Assembly: GCA_958295695.1 (NCBI GenBank)
Contig: OY282363.1
Location: forward strand, 868,001-932,000
Length of the DNA stretch: 64,000 bases
From: an uncultured Alphaproteobacteria bacterium
GTDB lineage: Bacteria > Pseudomonadota > Alphaproteobacteria > SP197
Direction: 5' to 3'
In this document: in pieces, positions 25,686 through 35,295 of the stretch
Position numbering within the stretch: the first letter of the stretch is position 1
Layout: each line of letters starts with the position of its first letter
Position numbers and translations under genes: made by a program
The notes under the pieces: generated by a model
Told to the model about the DNA's origin: nothing
The model's database searches: none
Seen by the model: only the letters and a program-made list of their open reading frames with translations

Positions 25686-28571
25686 ATGGTCGCCTCCATC
25701 GGCGCCGTCGCCTCGCCCGCCCAGGGCGTCACCTACTACGAGCGCGACGGCTACTACGCCAGGGACGATCCCGCTCACAAGGAAGGCAGCGCCTGGGCCG
25801 GCAAGGGCGCCGAGGCGCTCGGGCTCGAAGGCCCCGTCGACGCGGAGACGTTCAAGGACGTGCTGGCGGGAGAAGTTCCGGACGGAACAAGCCGCAGGCT
25901 CGGACGCAAGGACAAGGACGGCAACATCCATCACCGGCCCGGACGAGACGTCACGTTCTCGGCGCCGAAGTCTGTCTCTCTCGCGGCCCTGATCGGCGGC
26001 GACGGGCGCGTCGTCGCCGCGCACGACCGGGCGGTAACGCGCACCCTCGCCTGGATCGAGGCCAATGTCGTCGAGACCCGGATGAAGGACCCGGAGACCG
26101 GACGCATGGTCCGCGCCGGCGGACAGAGCATGGTCGTCGCGACCTTCCGTCATGACACCTCGCGCAACCTCGACCCGCAGCTTCACACCCATGCGGTGCT
26201 CGCCAACATGGTCCGGGGCGGGGACGGCAAGTGGCGCACGATGGCCAACGAGAGGCTCTATGCCTCCAAGATGTTGATCGGCGCCATGTACCGCAGCGAA
26301 CTGGCGCGGGAGTTGGGAGCGCTCGGCTACCGTATCGAGAAGACCCACGCCGACGGGCGCTTCGAGATCGCCGGGGTTCCGCGCGCGACCGTCGAGGCGT
26401 TCTCGACGCGGCGCGCCGAGATCGAGGCGGCGATGGCGAAGCACGGTCTCGGCGACCCTGCCGACAATCAGAGTCTCGCCCAGCGCGCGGCGCTGATGAC
26501 CCGCGCCCACAAGCGCGACGTCGACAAGGACGTGCTCCGGGAGAGTTGGGAGAAGCAGGCCGCCGGTCTCGGCTTCGACGCGCGAGTTCTCGCGGCGGAA
26601 GCCGTGCCACGGGAGGCCGGCAAGGACGCGGGCCGAGCCGCCGCCGGCCTTTCCGGCGACCGGCAGCGTTCGGGGAAGGTTGCCGAGGCCGACCGGGCCG
26701 CGGCGTGGGCGGTGGCGCACCTCTCCGAGCGCGAGGCGGTGTTCTCGCGCTCCGACCTGCTGGCCGCCATGCTCGCCTGGCGCCCCGGCGCGGTCGCGAT
26801 CGACGAGGCCGAGCAGGCCGTCGCGCGGTTGGAGAAGGCCGGAACGCTGCACGCCGCGAACCTACCCGTCCCGGGAGACTCGCTCACCACCGACAAGGCG
26901 GTCGCCGACGAGAAGGAGACCGTCGCCCTGATGCGGAGTGGCCGGGACCGGGGCGCCGCCGCGATGCGCGGCCGCGCCGTCGACAAGGCGCTGCGCAACG
27001 GACCCCTCACGGCCGGTCAGAAGGACGCGGTGAAGCTGATCCTGTCGGCGAAGGACCGGACGGTGGGCGTCCAGGGCTACGCCGGGACCGGCAAGACCGC
27101 CATGCTGAACCGCGCCCGCGCGCTCCTGGAGAAGCGCGGGTTCGAGGTCAAGGGCCTCGCCCCGTCGGCCTCGGCCGCGCGCACCCTGGCGAACGAAGCC
27201 GGCATCCGAAGCGAGACCCTGCAACGGTTCCTCGCCCGCAACGCCGGCGTCGCCCAGGGGCGGCTCACGGCCAGGGGCGAGCGCCAGATGCGCGCCGCGT
27301 TCGAGAAGACCGTGCTGGTGTTGGACGAGGGCTCGCTCGCCTCCACCGTCCAGGCCCGCGATCTCCTGCGGATCGCCAACGTCTTGCGCATTCCCCGGGT
27401 CGTGCTGGTCGGCGACGAGAAGCAGCTCGATGCGGTCGATGCCGGCAAACCGTTCGGGCAGTTGCAGCGGGCGGGCATGAAGACGGCGACCATGGACGAG
27501 ATCATGCGCCAGCGCGACGCGGGTCTGAAGGCCGCCGTCGAGGCGAGCCTCGCGGGTGACGTGCGCAAGGCGTTCGAGAAACTCGGTCCCAACGTCGCGG
27601 AAGTGAAGGCCGACAATCTCGCCGGCGCGGCCGCCGCGCGCTGGCTGAAACTATCGGTCTCCGAACGCGGGAACGCCGGGCTGATGGCCCCGAGCCACGT
27701 GCTGCGCGGGGAGATCAACGACATCATCCGGGAACGGCTGACCCGGGACGGGGCAATCGCGGGGCCGGCGATGGAAACGGAGCGCCTGGTCTCGCTCGGC
27801 TACACCAATGCGGAGAAGGCGCTCGCCGCCAACTACGCGCCCGGCGATGTGGTTGCGTTCCACCGTGCCTACAAGCGGCTCGGGGTCGGGAAGGGCGACG
27901 AGTTGCGTGTCGTCGCCATCGACCGGGCCGCCGACGCCGTGAAGCTGGAGGGGAAGGACGGTGGGATCGTCTCCTGGGACCCCTACAGGTTTGCCGGCAG
28001 GACCGGCGGGGTCGAGGTCTACCGGGTCGACGCCATCGAGCTCCGCCAAGGCGATCGCATCCGCTGGACCCGGAACGACGCGCGCCACGAACTCGTCAAC
28101 AGCGCGGCGGCAGAGGTGACGGCGGTGAAGGACGGAAGCGTGAGATTCCGCCTTGAGGACGGGCGGATACTGGACATGCGCAAGGACGATCCGCAGTTGC
28201 GTCACATCGACCGCGCCTGGGCGTCCACCGTCCATGCCTTCCAGGGCCGCACCGTCGATACCGTCATCGCGGCGATGGAAGCCAACCACCCCCACCTGAC
28301 CACGCAGAAGACGCTCTACGTCGAGATCAGCCGGGCTCGCGACCGCGCCGAGCTGGTGACCGACGACCGGAACGCATTGCGCGAGCGGCTGGAGGCTGCC
28401 ACCGGAGAGCGCATCGCGGCGCTGGAGGCAGTCGAGTCCGAGCGGGTGAAGGTCCGAAAACCGGAACCCGTCCACGGCCGCGGCCGGAAGGAGGGTACGC
28501 CGGAACCGGGACACCAGACACCGAAGCCCGAGAAGGTCCGTGAGTCGCGCGAGGTCGAGATGGAGATGTAG
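25686..28571 (+). CDS. MobF-family relaxase-helicase (TraA/TrwC/TraI type)
   Basis: 961 residues, ATG 25686. Relaxase domain: tyrosines Tyr17-Tyr18 (VTYYERDGYY), DVTFSAPKSVSLAAL, and the metal triad in HDTSRNLDPQLHTHAV (His156, His167, His169). A superfamily 1 helicase follows: Walker A GYAGTGKT (464-471), VLVLDEGSLAS, VLVGDEKQLDAV, and near the end HAFQGRTVDT and YVEISRARDRAELVTDD. It nicks the origin of transfer, stays bound to the 5' end and unwinds the strand. Both domains look complete. Together with the coupling protein it makes element B mobilisable. Confidence 0.95.
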   Translation: MVASIGAVASPAQGVTYYERDGYYARDDPAHKEGSAWAGKGAEALGLEGPVDAETFKDVLAGEVPDGTSRRLGRKDKDGNIHHRPGRDVTFSAPKSVSLAALIGGDGRVVAAHDRAVTRTLAWIEANVVETRMKDPETGRMVRAGGQSMVVATFRHDTSRNLDPQLHTHAVLANMVRGGDGKWRTMANERLYASKMLIGAMYRSELARELGALGYRIEKTHADGRFEIAGVPRATVEAFSTRRAEIEAAMAKHGLGDPADNQSLAQRAALMTRAHKRDVDKDVLRESWEKQAAGLGFDARVLAAEAVPREAGKDAGRAAAGLSGDRQRSGKVAEADRAAAWAVAHLSEREAVFSRSDLLAAMLAWRPGAVAIDEAEQAVARLEKAGTLHAANLPVPGDSLTTDKAVADEKETVALMRSGRDRGAAAMRGRAVDKALRNGPLTAGQKDAVKLILSAKDRTVGVQGYAGTGKTAMLNRARALLEKRGFEVKGLAPSASAARTLANEAGIRSETLQRFLARNAGVAQGRLTARGERQMRAAFEKTVLVLDEGSLASTVQARDLLRIANVLRIPRVVLVGDEKQLDAVDAGKPFGQLQRAGMKTATMDEIMRQRDAGLKAAVEASLAGDVRKAFEKLGPNVAEVKADNLAGAAAARWLKLSVSERGNAGLMAPSHVLRGEINDIIRERLTRDGAIAGPAMETERLVSLGYTNAEKALAANYAPGDVVAFHRAYKRLGVGKGDELRVVAIDRAADAVKLEGKDGGIVSWDPYRFAGRTGGVEVYRVDAIELRQGDRIRWTRNDARHELVNSAAAEVTAVKDGSVRFRLEDGRILDMRKDDPQLRHIDRAWASTVHAFQGRTVDTVIAAMEANHPHLTTQKTLYVEISRARDRAELVTDDRNALRERLEAATGERIAALEAVESERVKVRKPEPVHGRGRKEGTPEPGHQTPKPEKVRESREVEMEM

Positions 28572-28701
28572 ACTGACGCGCGGCATGAAATTCGGCGGCG
28601 CCGAAGTTGGAGATTGGATTTTCTATTGTCCACGGAGGCGATATCGCCTAGATTACTTGCATAGTCCAAATCGCAAGAATATACGCGGCGAGGAGGTTCC
28701 A

Positions 28702-29808
28702 GTGACGACGCGGCTTATCGGCACGCGGATCAAGGCGCTGCGCGAGGAGCGCAAGCTCTCCCAGGACGATCTCGCGCGGCTGTTCGGTTTCAAGGACCGG
28801 CAGACCGTTTCGGCCATCGAGACCGGCGCACGCCGCGTGACGGCGGACGAACTGGTGCTCGCGGTCGAGAAGCTGCGCGCGCCGCTGGACTATTTCACCG
28901 ATCCGTTCCGGCTCGCCGGCGAAGGCCGCTTCTCGTGGCGGCAGACGGGCGTCGGAGCGGAACGGCTCGGCGAGTACGAACGCGACGCCGGGCGCTGGAT
29001 CGCCGCGTTCCGCGCCTTGGCGCCGCGGGTCGGGCGCGAGGCCCCGCTCATGCGCCGGGCGCTCGGTCTTACCCGGCATTCCCGTTTCGAGGACGCCATG
29101 CTGGCCGGCGAGCGGTTCGTCGCCGAGTTCGGCCTCGGCGAAACGCCGGCGATCGGTCTGGCGGAGGTCATGGAACGGGATTTGGGCATCCTGGTCCTGA
29201 TGGTCGATGCCCATGACGGTATCTCGGGCGCGGCCTGCCGCTTGCCCGAATTGGACGCGGTGTTGATCGCGCGCCGCGAGGTCGCCGGCCGCCGCCATTT
29301 CGACCTCGCCCACGAGCTGTTCCACATCCTGACCTGGGACGCGATGCCGCCCGAGCACTCCGAAGAGGCAATGGAGACCGGAGGCAACCGCGTGGAGCAG
29401 CTCGCCAACAATTTCGCGGCGGCGGTGCTGATGCCGGCCGGCGCGCTGGAGCGGTTCGGCGGTTGGTCGGACCTGAGCGAAGAGGAGTCGGTCGCGCGGC
29501 TGAACGCCGTGGCGGACGAGCTCCACGTGACGTCCTCGGCGCTGCGGTGGCGGCTGGTCGCGCTCGGCGAGATGAAGCCGGCCGTGGCGCGTTCATTGCC
29601 CGAGGCGGCCCTGCGCAACAACGGGCACGATGTCCCGGAGGGTGAGCTGCCCGTCCCGTTCTCGAGACCTTTCGTCGAGGTTCTCGCTCTCGCCATCGAC
29701 GGGGGCCATGTCTCGCTCCGCCGCGTCGCCGGCCTGCTCGACCTGACCGTCGAAGACTTGGCGGACCTGTTCGCGGCGCATGGCGTCGTGCATCCGGTCG
29801 ATCTGTGA
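28702..29808 (+). CDS. XRE-family regulator with ImmA/IrrE metalloprotease domain
   Basis: 368 residues. GTG 28702 is chosen because GGAGG lies 6 bases upstream; the frame is open further up but has no such site. Residues 3-60 form a helix-turn-helix (RIKALREERKLSQDDLARLF, TVSAIETGARRVTADEL). The protease domain has FDLAHELFHILTW (HELFH, 204-208) and QLANNFAAAVLMP. ImmA/IrrE proteins cleave repressors or act as antitoxins. The PIN-like gene begins 1 bp after its stop, suggesting a two-gene module with this protein as regulator or antitoxin. Confidence 0.9.
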   Translation: MTTRLIGTRIKALREERKLSQDDLARLFGFKDRQTVSAIETGARRVTADELVLAVEKLRAPLDYFTDPFRLAGEGRFSWRQTGVGAERLGEYERDAGRWIAAFRALAPRVGREAPLMRRALGLTRHSRFEDAMLAGERFVAEFGLGETPAIGLAEVMERDLGILVLMVDAHDGISGAACRLPELDAVLIARREVAGRRHFDLAHELFHILTWDAMPPEHSEEAMETGGNRVEQLANNFAAAVLMPAGALERFGGWSDLSEEESVARLNAVADELHVTSSALRWRLVALGEMKPAVARSLPEAALRNNGHDVPEGELPVPFSRPFVEVLALAIDGGHVSLRRVAGLLDLTVEDLADLFAAHGVVHPVDL

Positions 29809-29809
29809 A

Positions 29810-30322
29810 GTGGCGCGTCACCAAGGCTCCGTGTTCGTGGACACGAACGTCATCCTGGAGTCGCACCGGGTCGGTTCGTGGCGTGCGCTCACGGGTGGCT
29901 ATCGTGTCGAAACCGTCGAGGACTGCGTGACCGAAACTCAGACGGGATTCCAGCGGCGGCGACCGGAGCGACGGATCGATGCAGGAGAGCTGCGCGCGTC
30001 GCTGGCAGCGGTCCATTCCGTCGAAGATCGCGAGCGCGCGGAACTGGCGATTCGGGCGCACGACATCATATTGGATAGAGGCGAGGCATCGCTCTGGGCT
30101 CACGCGCTTCATCGGGACGAGGCCTGGGTGCTGTGCGGACCGGACAAGGCGAGCCTTCGTTTCGGGGTCCGGATGGGGTTCCGCGAGCGGCTCGTGTCGT
30201 TGGAGCGACTCCTTGATGATGTCGGGTATCGGCCAAGGCCGTCCCTGCGAACGGCATACACGGGGAGGTGGCACGAGAAGGTGCTTGGAGAGCTTTCTTT
30301 TGTAAAGGGAGTCGGGCGGTGA
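29810..30322 (+). CDS. PIN-like protein, partner of the ImmA regulator
   Basis: 170 residues from GTG 29810; ATG 29780 would add ten and overlap the upstream gene by 29 bp. The start SVFVDTNVILESHR carries the PIN-type acidic DTN (Asp11). Further acidic positions follow: YRVETVEDCVTETQ and RGEASLWAHAL near residue 100. PIN domains are metal-dependent nucleases, often toxins. The tight junction with the ImmA gene supports a toxin-antitoxin-like pair. A 39-codon frame overlaps its stop and leads into the SIR2 gene. Confidence 0.75.
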   Translation: MARHQGSVFVDTNVILESHRVGSWRALTGGYRVETVEDCVTETQTGFQRRRPERRIDAGELRASLAAVHSVEDRERAELAIRAHDIILDRGEASLWAHALHRDEAWVLCGPDKASLRFGVRMGFRERLVSLERLLDDVGYRPRPSLRTAYTGRWHEKVLGELSFVKGVGR

Positions 30323-30438
30323 CTTTAAAGAAACTGACATCCGTAGTTGATCGAGATATTGCCTTACTCATTGGTGGTTCGTCGTCTCGGGAGCATGTCC
30401 GTCGGATGGGGGAATATCGGTGGATATGCAGAATATAG
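30319..30438 (+). CDS. Possible 39-aa linker ORF before the SIR2 gene
   Basis: GTG 30319 overlaps the stop of the PIN-like gene (GTGA) and the frame ends inside the first codons of the SIR2 gene. It reads MTLKKLTSVVDRDIALLIGG and then a basic part. The double overlap suggests translational coupling through all three genes. It is too short to prove; it may only be a re-initiation bridge. Confidence 0.35.
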   Translation: MTLKKLTSVVDRDIALLIGGSSSREHVRRMGEYRWICRI

Positions 30439-33400
30439 AAGCGCTTCCTGATTATCCAGTGTTACGCCAAGTCCAAAAAGCACTCTGGAAAATCGGAGAA
30501 GTTCATGGTGCCGCCGTGATGGTAGGCGCAGGCTTCAGCAGGTTTGCGAACTTGGCAGCCGATACGACGCCGCTTGCCCCATTGTGGTCCGATTTTCAGA
30601 AGGCTATGCTGGACGAGCTCTATCCGAAGGGGGGCGGCCCATCCGATCCGCTGACCCTTGCGGAGGAATACCGGGCGGCGTTAGGTGCTCCCGCCTTGGA
30701 AAATCTGATCCGATGCCAAGTCAGGGATGGCGAATGGAGCCCGGGAGACATTCATCGCCGTTTGCTGTCGCTGCCATGGTCGGACGTGCTGACCACGAAT
30801 TGGGATACCCTCCTGGAGAGATCTGTCGACTCCAACCCGGACCTTCTATATGACGTCATCCGTACACCATCTGACATTGCCCATACGCGATCCCCTCGAA
30901 TCGTCAAGCTGCACGGCAGTCTACCGTCGGATGGCCCGTTCATCTTCACCCAGGAAGACTTCCGAACATATCCCACCAAGTTCGCGCCGTTTGTGAATCT
31001 CGGACGGCAGGTTCTGCTTGAGAATGAACTCTGCTTGATCGGATTCTCCGGTGACGACCCTAATTTCCTCGAGTGGTCTGGGTGGGTTCGGGATCAACTT
31101 GGGGACGCAGCCCGACCAATCCGGCTTCTCGGAAATCTTGATCTTTCCAATTCTCGACGTCGTCTTCTCGAGAGTCGCAACGTTATACCGATCGATCTTG
31201 GTCCTCTTGTAAGGGATTTGCCAGAGGAAGATCGGAATCGTCGTGCGGTCGAGATATTCCTAGAGTATCTTGAACAAGGAAAACCACCGAAAGCGAAGTG
31301 GAGTCCTACTTCTGAAGATGAAATCATGGAAAGGCTACCTGCTTCGAGCTCGCGGCTGGCTGATCTTGCGCAAGTCTGGAAACAAGACAGGGAAACCCAT
31401 CCTGGCTGGTTGGTGACGCCCTCATCATTGAGGACAAGCCTTCGGCATTCCTCCAGTAGATCCGTGAGCACCATCTTAGAGAACCTCGATACAGCCTCAA
31501 AATCGATGAAGGCCACGATTCTCTATGAAACAATCTGGCGGTGGGAAACTGCTTTCTGGCCGTTGCCGGATTCCGTTGCGTGTGCTGCATCCGATCTCGT
31601 ATCAGCCGACGAAGATGATTCGCTTTCTTTGAAAAAGAAAATTTTTCTCCGCGCGGCAATCGTCCGAGAATCTCGGCATAGGAGGGACTGGTCGACTTTT
31701 GAAGAGCGGATTCAGTTCCTCGACAAGCTGAACGATCCGGATGCGGACGTGGAAGCGCTCTACGAGCGTTGTCTGAAAGCACGAGACGAACTGGACTACA
31801 ATTTTATTGTAGAGAACGTCGAACGCATTATCGGTGACGATCCGGTTTGGTTTCTGCGCCGTGCCGCGCTCACCGTTGAAGTCATGGATAGCCGCGCTGC
31901 CGCCACATTGATTCATCAAGCCTATCGTGAAATTCGGAAGCGGCGGGCACAGGATCCGAGATCGCTATGGTTACTCTCTCGTGAGGCTTGGGCATTATGG
32001 TTGGTGGAAAACGTACGTTTCGAATCAGAACTGTCTCCGTTCGGGGATCAGCCGGATTGGCCTCTTGACTATAAGGTCGGCGACACCGATCCCTGGGACG
32101 AGCTTCAGGAGATCGACAGCAGCATTGCTCACACGGAGCGAAAACAGCGAGATGATTCACGAGATCGATATCCTCAATTTGATGCGGGCTTCTATAGCGT
32201 TCCAGGCACTCGATTTATCAGCTTCACCGTGACTTCTCCTTGTAACGATGTTATCCGCTTGGCGGAACACGTCGGCATACCATTTCAACTTGGTTTCATG
32301 AATATTCTCGGATATCGGTTTTCCCAAGCCGTACGAGTTTCTGGGCAGCCGGATACTATGGATATCTGGGCATCGGTACGCGCGATGGTTGCCAACGATA
32401 TCAAGTCATTAGACAGTCATTTCAGTCGAGTTTCAGTCGCCAAGTTACCATTGGAAACCATATTTGACGCTGCTCACAAAGTGCGTGGTGCTATTGAGTT
32501 TGGAAAGAACAAACTCACAGAAGTGCAGAAAGACGGTTCGACGCTGCGAAATGTTCTCTGGGTCAATCGCATGCCTGATCTGATTGAGCTTCTTTCCCGC
32601 TTTGGCATAAGATTCCAAGATGAGAAGGCGCTCGAACTGTTTCGTTTCGGAGTATCGTTAGCTCATGATCCGAATGTAAACGACTTTCTCCTCTTTAAGA
32701 GTCTAGAAAATCTTATGAAACGGAGCCTACAGGCGCTTGAGCCGACTCGGCATGGAGAGGCTGCTCTCGATGTTTTGTGTTTGCCATTGCCTTCGGAAAA
32801 GAAAACTTTATTTATACAGGAGTCCAACTGGATCAATGTGATTATGGCTCTGAGCCGAGACGCATGGAGAGTCAGGAAACAAACTGATGAATGGTGTTCA
32901 CGGATAGCTTCTCTCACCGAGGTCATCAATAGTGGTTCAAGCAAGCCGTCACGTCAGGATGCTACGTACAGGCTCGTCAAGATTTTTGAGGCCGGTATGT
33001 TGACAGATGAAGAAGCTAAAAGTTTCGGGAACGCGATTTGGCGATATACCGATAGCAACGGCTTTCCTACCGATATCGGGCTCCTTCCACATGTTTTTTT
33101 GAACTTGCCAGCTCCCGATGTCGGTGAGGTTCGGAAAATCTTCGATACCATCGTGGTAACTAAACTCGCAGATGGTTCTTTCGAGGACGATCTTCTTCAA
33201 GGACTTTGCGGAGCATCGTACTCGCCACAAGGGAAGTACAATCCTTATAAACTGAAGCCAAGAGAGGCACTCCGTATTCTAGATCACGCTTTGAGTTGGC
33301 GACGAAAAAAAGATATTCAATTCGATTTTTCGGGTCAAAACCAAGAAGGTGACCGGATCGCCAATTCGATTGGTCGAGCGCTAGCTGTAACTGTGTTACC

Positions 33401-34004
33401 ATCGCTTTCAGCATCCATGATTGGTGATGATCGAATTAAGACACTTTTAGACCATGCGTCAGACGGATCGTTGCCGACACTTCTAGAGGCCCTTCCGGTA
33501 CTTGTGAAACATGACAGAACATTGACCGGGAGAGTAACAGAGGTGATTCAGAGGGGGTTGGTTAGCCAGCATCCGGATGTTGTCACATCTGCTTTGATAG
33601 CAGTTTTATGGTTTAAGAGATTTGCAAGGAGCGATAATGTTCTGGTACCTGACGTACTTGTTGACGAAACCGTTTCAATATGCCTGATGAGGCGGGATCC
33701 GGGACTGATTTCTGCTCTCTACTGCGTACGCCTTCTTATTGAGACAGGTATAGTTTCGGAGACGGATCGGTATCGGCTAGTCGATACACTTGCCCTCCTA
33801 CGCGTTGAAACAGACTACAAAAATTGGCGCGATGAAACTCGTAGCTCTGATGTCAGCTTGATTCGCCAAGAAGCTGTGAGATTGGCGGCGGCTCTAAACG
33901 AGGAAGGTATCAACAAGCCAATACTGAATGAATGGATAACAGAGGCACGATCCGACCCAATGCCGGAAGTACGCTATGCACTTCCGGTTGATCGAGGCTC
34001 CTGA
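30420..34004 (+). CDS. Large SIR2-domain protein, DSR-type defence candidate
   Basis: 1194 residues from GTG 30420; ATG 30426 is equally possible. The first 280 residues are a SIR2 NAD-binding domain: VMVGAGFSRF (GAGFS, 36-40), VLTTNWDTLLE (Asn127, Asp129), RIVKLHGSLPS (His165) and LCLIGFSGDDPNF. The remaining 900 residues are mostly helical, with no other enzyme motif, as expected for a sensor of phage proteins. SIR2 proteins of 1000-1500 residues with this layout (DSR1, DSR2) stop phage by draining NAD. The key Asn and His are kept, so NAD hydrolysis is plausible. GC content is well below that of the neighbours, suggesting transfer. No second subunit is evident. Confidence 0.85.
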   Translation: MDMQNIEALPDYPVLRQVQKALWKIGEVHGAAVMVGAGFSRFANLAADTTPLAPLWSDFQKAMLDELYPKGGGPSDPLTLAEEYRAALGAPALENLIRCQVRDGEWSPGDIHRRLLSLPWSDVLTTNWDTLLERSVDSNPDLLYDVIRTPSDIAHTRSPRIVKLHGSLPSDGPFIFTQEDFRTYPTKFAPFVNLGRQVLLENELCLIGFSGDDPNFLEWSGWVRDQLGDAARPIRLLGNLDLSNSRRRLLESRNVIPIDLGPLVRDLPEEDRNRRAVEIFLEYLEQGKPPKAKWSPTSEDEIMERLPASSSRLADLAQVWKQDRETHPGWLVTPSSLRTSLRHSSSRSVSTILENLDTASKSMKATILYETIWRWETAFWPLPDSVACAASDLVSADEDDSLSLKKKIFLRAAIVRESRHRRDWSTFEERIQFLDKLNDPDADVEALYERCLKARDELDYNFIVENVERIIGDDPVWFLRRAALTVEVMDSRAAATLIHQAYREIRKRRAQDPRSLWLLSREAWALWLVENVRFESELSPFGDQPDWPLDYKVGDTDPWDELQEIDSSIAHTERKQRDDSRDRYPQFDAGFYSVPGTRFISFTVTSPCNDVIRLAEHVGIPFQLGFMNILGYRFSQAVRVSGQPDTMDIWASVRAMVANDIKSLDSHFSRVSVAKLPLETIFDAAHKVRGAIEFGKNKLTEVQKDGSTLRNVLWVNRMPDLIELLSRFGIRFQDEKALELFRFGVSLAHDPNVNDFLLFKSLENLMKRSLQALEPTRHGEAALDVLCLPLPSEKKTLFIQESNWINVIMALSRDAWRVRKQTDEWCSRIASLTEVINSGSSKPSRQDATYRLVKIFEAGMLTDEEAKSFGNAIWRYTDSNGFPTDIGLLPHVFLNLPAPDVGEVRKIFDTIVVTKLADGSFEDDLLQGLCGASYSPQGKYNPYKLKPREALRILDHALSWRRKKDIQFDFSGQNQEGDRIANSIGRALAVTVLPSLSASMIGDDRIKTLLDHASDGSLPTLLEALPVLVKHDRTLTGRVTEVIQRGLVSQHPDVVTSALIAVLWFKRFARSDNVLVPDVLVDETVSICLMRRDPGLISALYCVRLLIETGIVSETDRYRLVDTLALLRVETDYKNWRDETRSSDVSLIRQEAVRLAAALNEEGINKPILNEWITEARSDPMPEVRYALPVDRGS

Positions 34005-34090
34005 GCCGCTACGCTCGACCGCCGGTGCAAAACCGAACGCAGCGCGAGCATCACCCCACGGAGTACCCACTTGAACGATACGCTGTTGCC

Positions 34091-35205
34091 CTAGGGAAGG
34101 TCTGATCAAGCTGTCTGGTTATGCGGAGGGAGCATTCCCGAGGCCCGATGGGGCTTGGGGAAGCGCCATTGAGGCTCGGAACCCCCGGTTTCGATGCCCC
34201 GGCGGCGGGTTCCGTACCGCCCGGACGGGTCGCTTCCGCCTCACGCCAGTGCCAGATGGCGCTCGCCGATCATCAGGTTGGCGAAGCCCAGCAGAAGCGC
34301 GATCCGTTGTCTGTTCTTCGCCAGCCCCCGGTAGCGCACCCTGGCGTAGCCGGAGCGCCGCTTGAGGTACAGGAAGGGATGCTCGACCTTGGCTCGCACC
34401 GACGCCCTGGCCTGCTCGCACGCCGCCGCCGCGCTGTCGGGCGCCAGCGCGCGCCGCTTGCCCGGCTTCAGCGCCACCCGCCAGTCCACCGCGCCGCCGT
34501 CGTTCTCCGGGCGCTTGCCAACCCCCTGGTAGCCCGCGTCCCCCCACACCCGCCGCTCCGCGCCGTGCAACAGCCGATGCGCCGCCGTCACGTCGCCCGC
34601 GTTCGCCGCCGTCGTACACAGGCCGTGCTGGTTTCCCTTCTTCGTCCGGCGCATCTCCGGGTCCCGCCTGCCCGCCTTGTTCTTCGTCGACGACGGCGCC
34701 TCGATAAGGCTCGCATCCACGATGGTCCCTTCCCGGAGCCGCAAGCCCCGCGACGCCAAGTGCTCGTTGATCTCTCCCAACAGCACCTCGCCCAGGCCAT
34801 GCCTCTCCAACAGATGCCGGAACTTGAGGATCGTCGTCTCGTCCGGCAGCGGACCCGACAGCCGCAAACCCACGAACCGACGAACCGACTCGACCTCGTA
34901 GAGCAGGTCCTCCATCCCCGGATCGCTCAGGTTGTAGAACAACTGCACGCAGTGCACCCGCAACATGACCGACAACGCGTAAGGCCGCCGACCCCGCCCC
35001 TCCTTCGGATAGAACGGCCGAAGGCGCTCCTCCAGACGCTCCCACGGGATCAACCCGTCCATGCGGGCAAGAAACTTCTCCCGACGCGTCACCCGCTTCA
35101 CGGACTCCAAATCCGCAAACGTCGCCTGTCCCATCGTCCAGTCTCAAACTCAAACCATGAAAGCCTATTGTAACAAAACACCAAACTTGATCAGAGCTTT
35201 CCTAG
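34091..35205. mobile_element. IS5-family insertion sequence with CTAG target duplication
   Basis: The element spans 34095-35201. Terminal inverted repeats GGAAGGTCTGATCAAG (left) and GAAAGCTCTGATCAAG (right, reversed) match at 14 of 16 positions. CTAG flanks both ends (34091-34094 and 35202-35205), the usual IS5 target duplication. It inserted about 90 bp beyond the SIR2 gene. Only one transposase gene is inside. Confidence 0.9.
34241..35134 (-). CDS. IS5-family transposase, probably inactive through internal deletion
   Basis: 297 residues from ATG 35132-35134. The IS5 N-terminal DUF772 domain is clear: LEERLRPFYPKEGRGRRPY, VQLFYNLSDPGMEDLLYE and GPLPDETTILKFRHLLERHGL. The DDE triad is Asp140 (TIVDASLIEAP), Asp199 (VWGDAGYQG) and Glu251 (KVEHPFLYLKRR). 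Between KKGNQ (165-169) and TTAANAGDV the conserved block usually containing FGMKAHIGVD is absent, a loss of roughly 18 residues that keeps the frame. The protein is therefore likely non-functional although uninterrupted. Confidence 0.88.
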   Translation of the reverse strand: MGQATFADLESVKRVTRREKFLARMDGLIPWERLEERLRPFYPKEGRGRRPYALSVMLRVHCVQLFYNLSDPGMEDLLYEVESVRRFVGLRLSGPLPDETTILKFRHLLERHGLGEVLLGEINEHLASRGLRLREGTIVDASLIEAPSSTKNKAGRRDPEMRRTKKGNQHGLCTTAANAGDVTAAHRLLHGAERRVWGDAGYQGVGKRPENDGGAVDWRVALKPGKRRALAPDSAAAACEQARASVRAKVEHPFLYLKRRSGYARVRYRGLAKNRQRIALLLGFANLMIGERHLALA

Positions 35206-35295
35206 CGATGTCGACGCTCGCCGTCTCAAGTCGAGTGCGGTCGGTCCCGTGGCCTTTCGATTCGAACTGGCGCGCCACATAAATTCGTAGAAACC

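Noticed and set aside
25191..26852. A 553-codon minus-strand frame
   Set aside because: Antisense across the coupling-protein and relaxase genes, both of which have full catalytic motifs.
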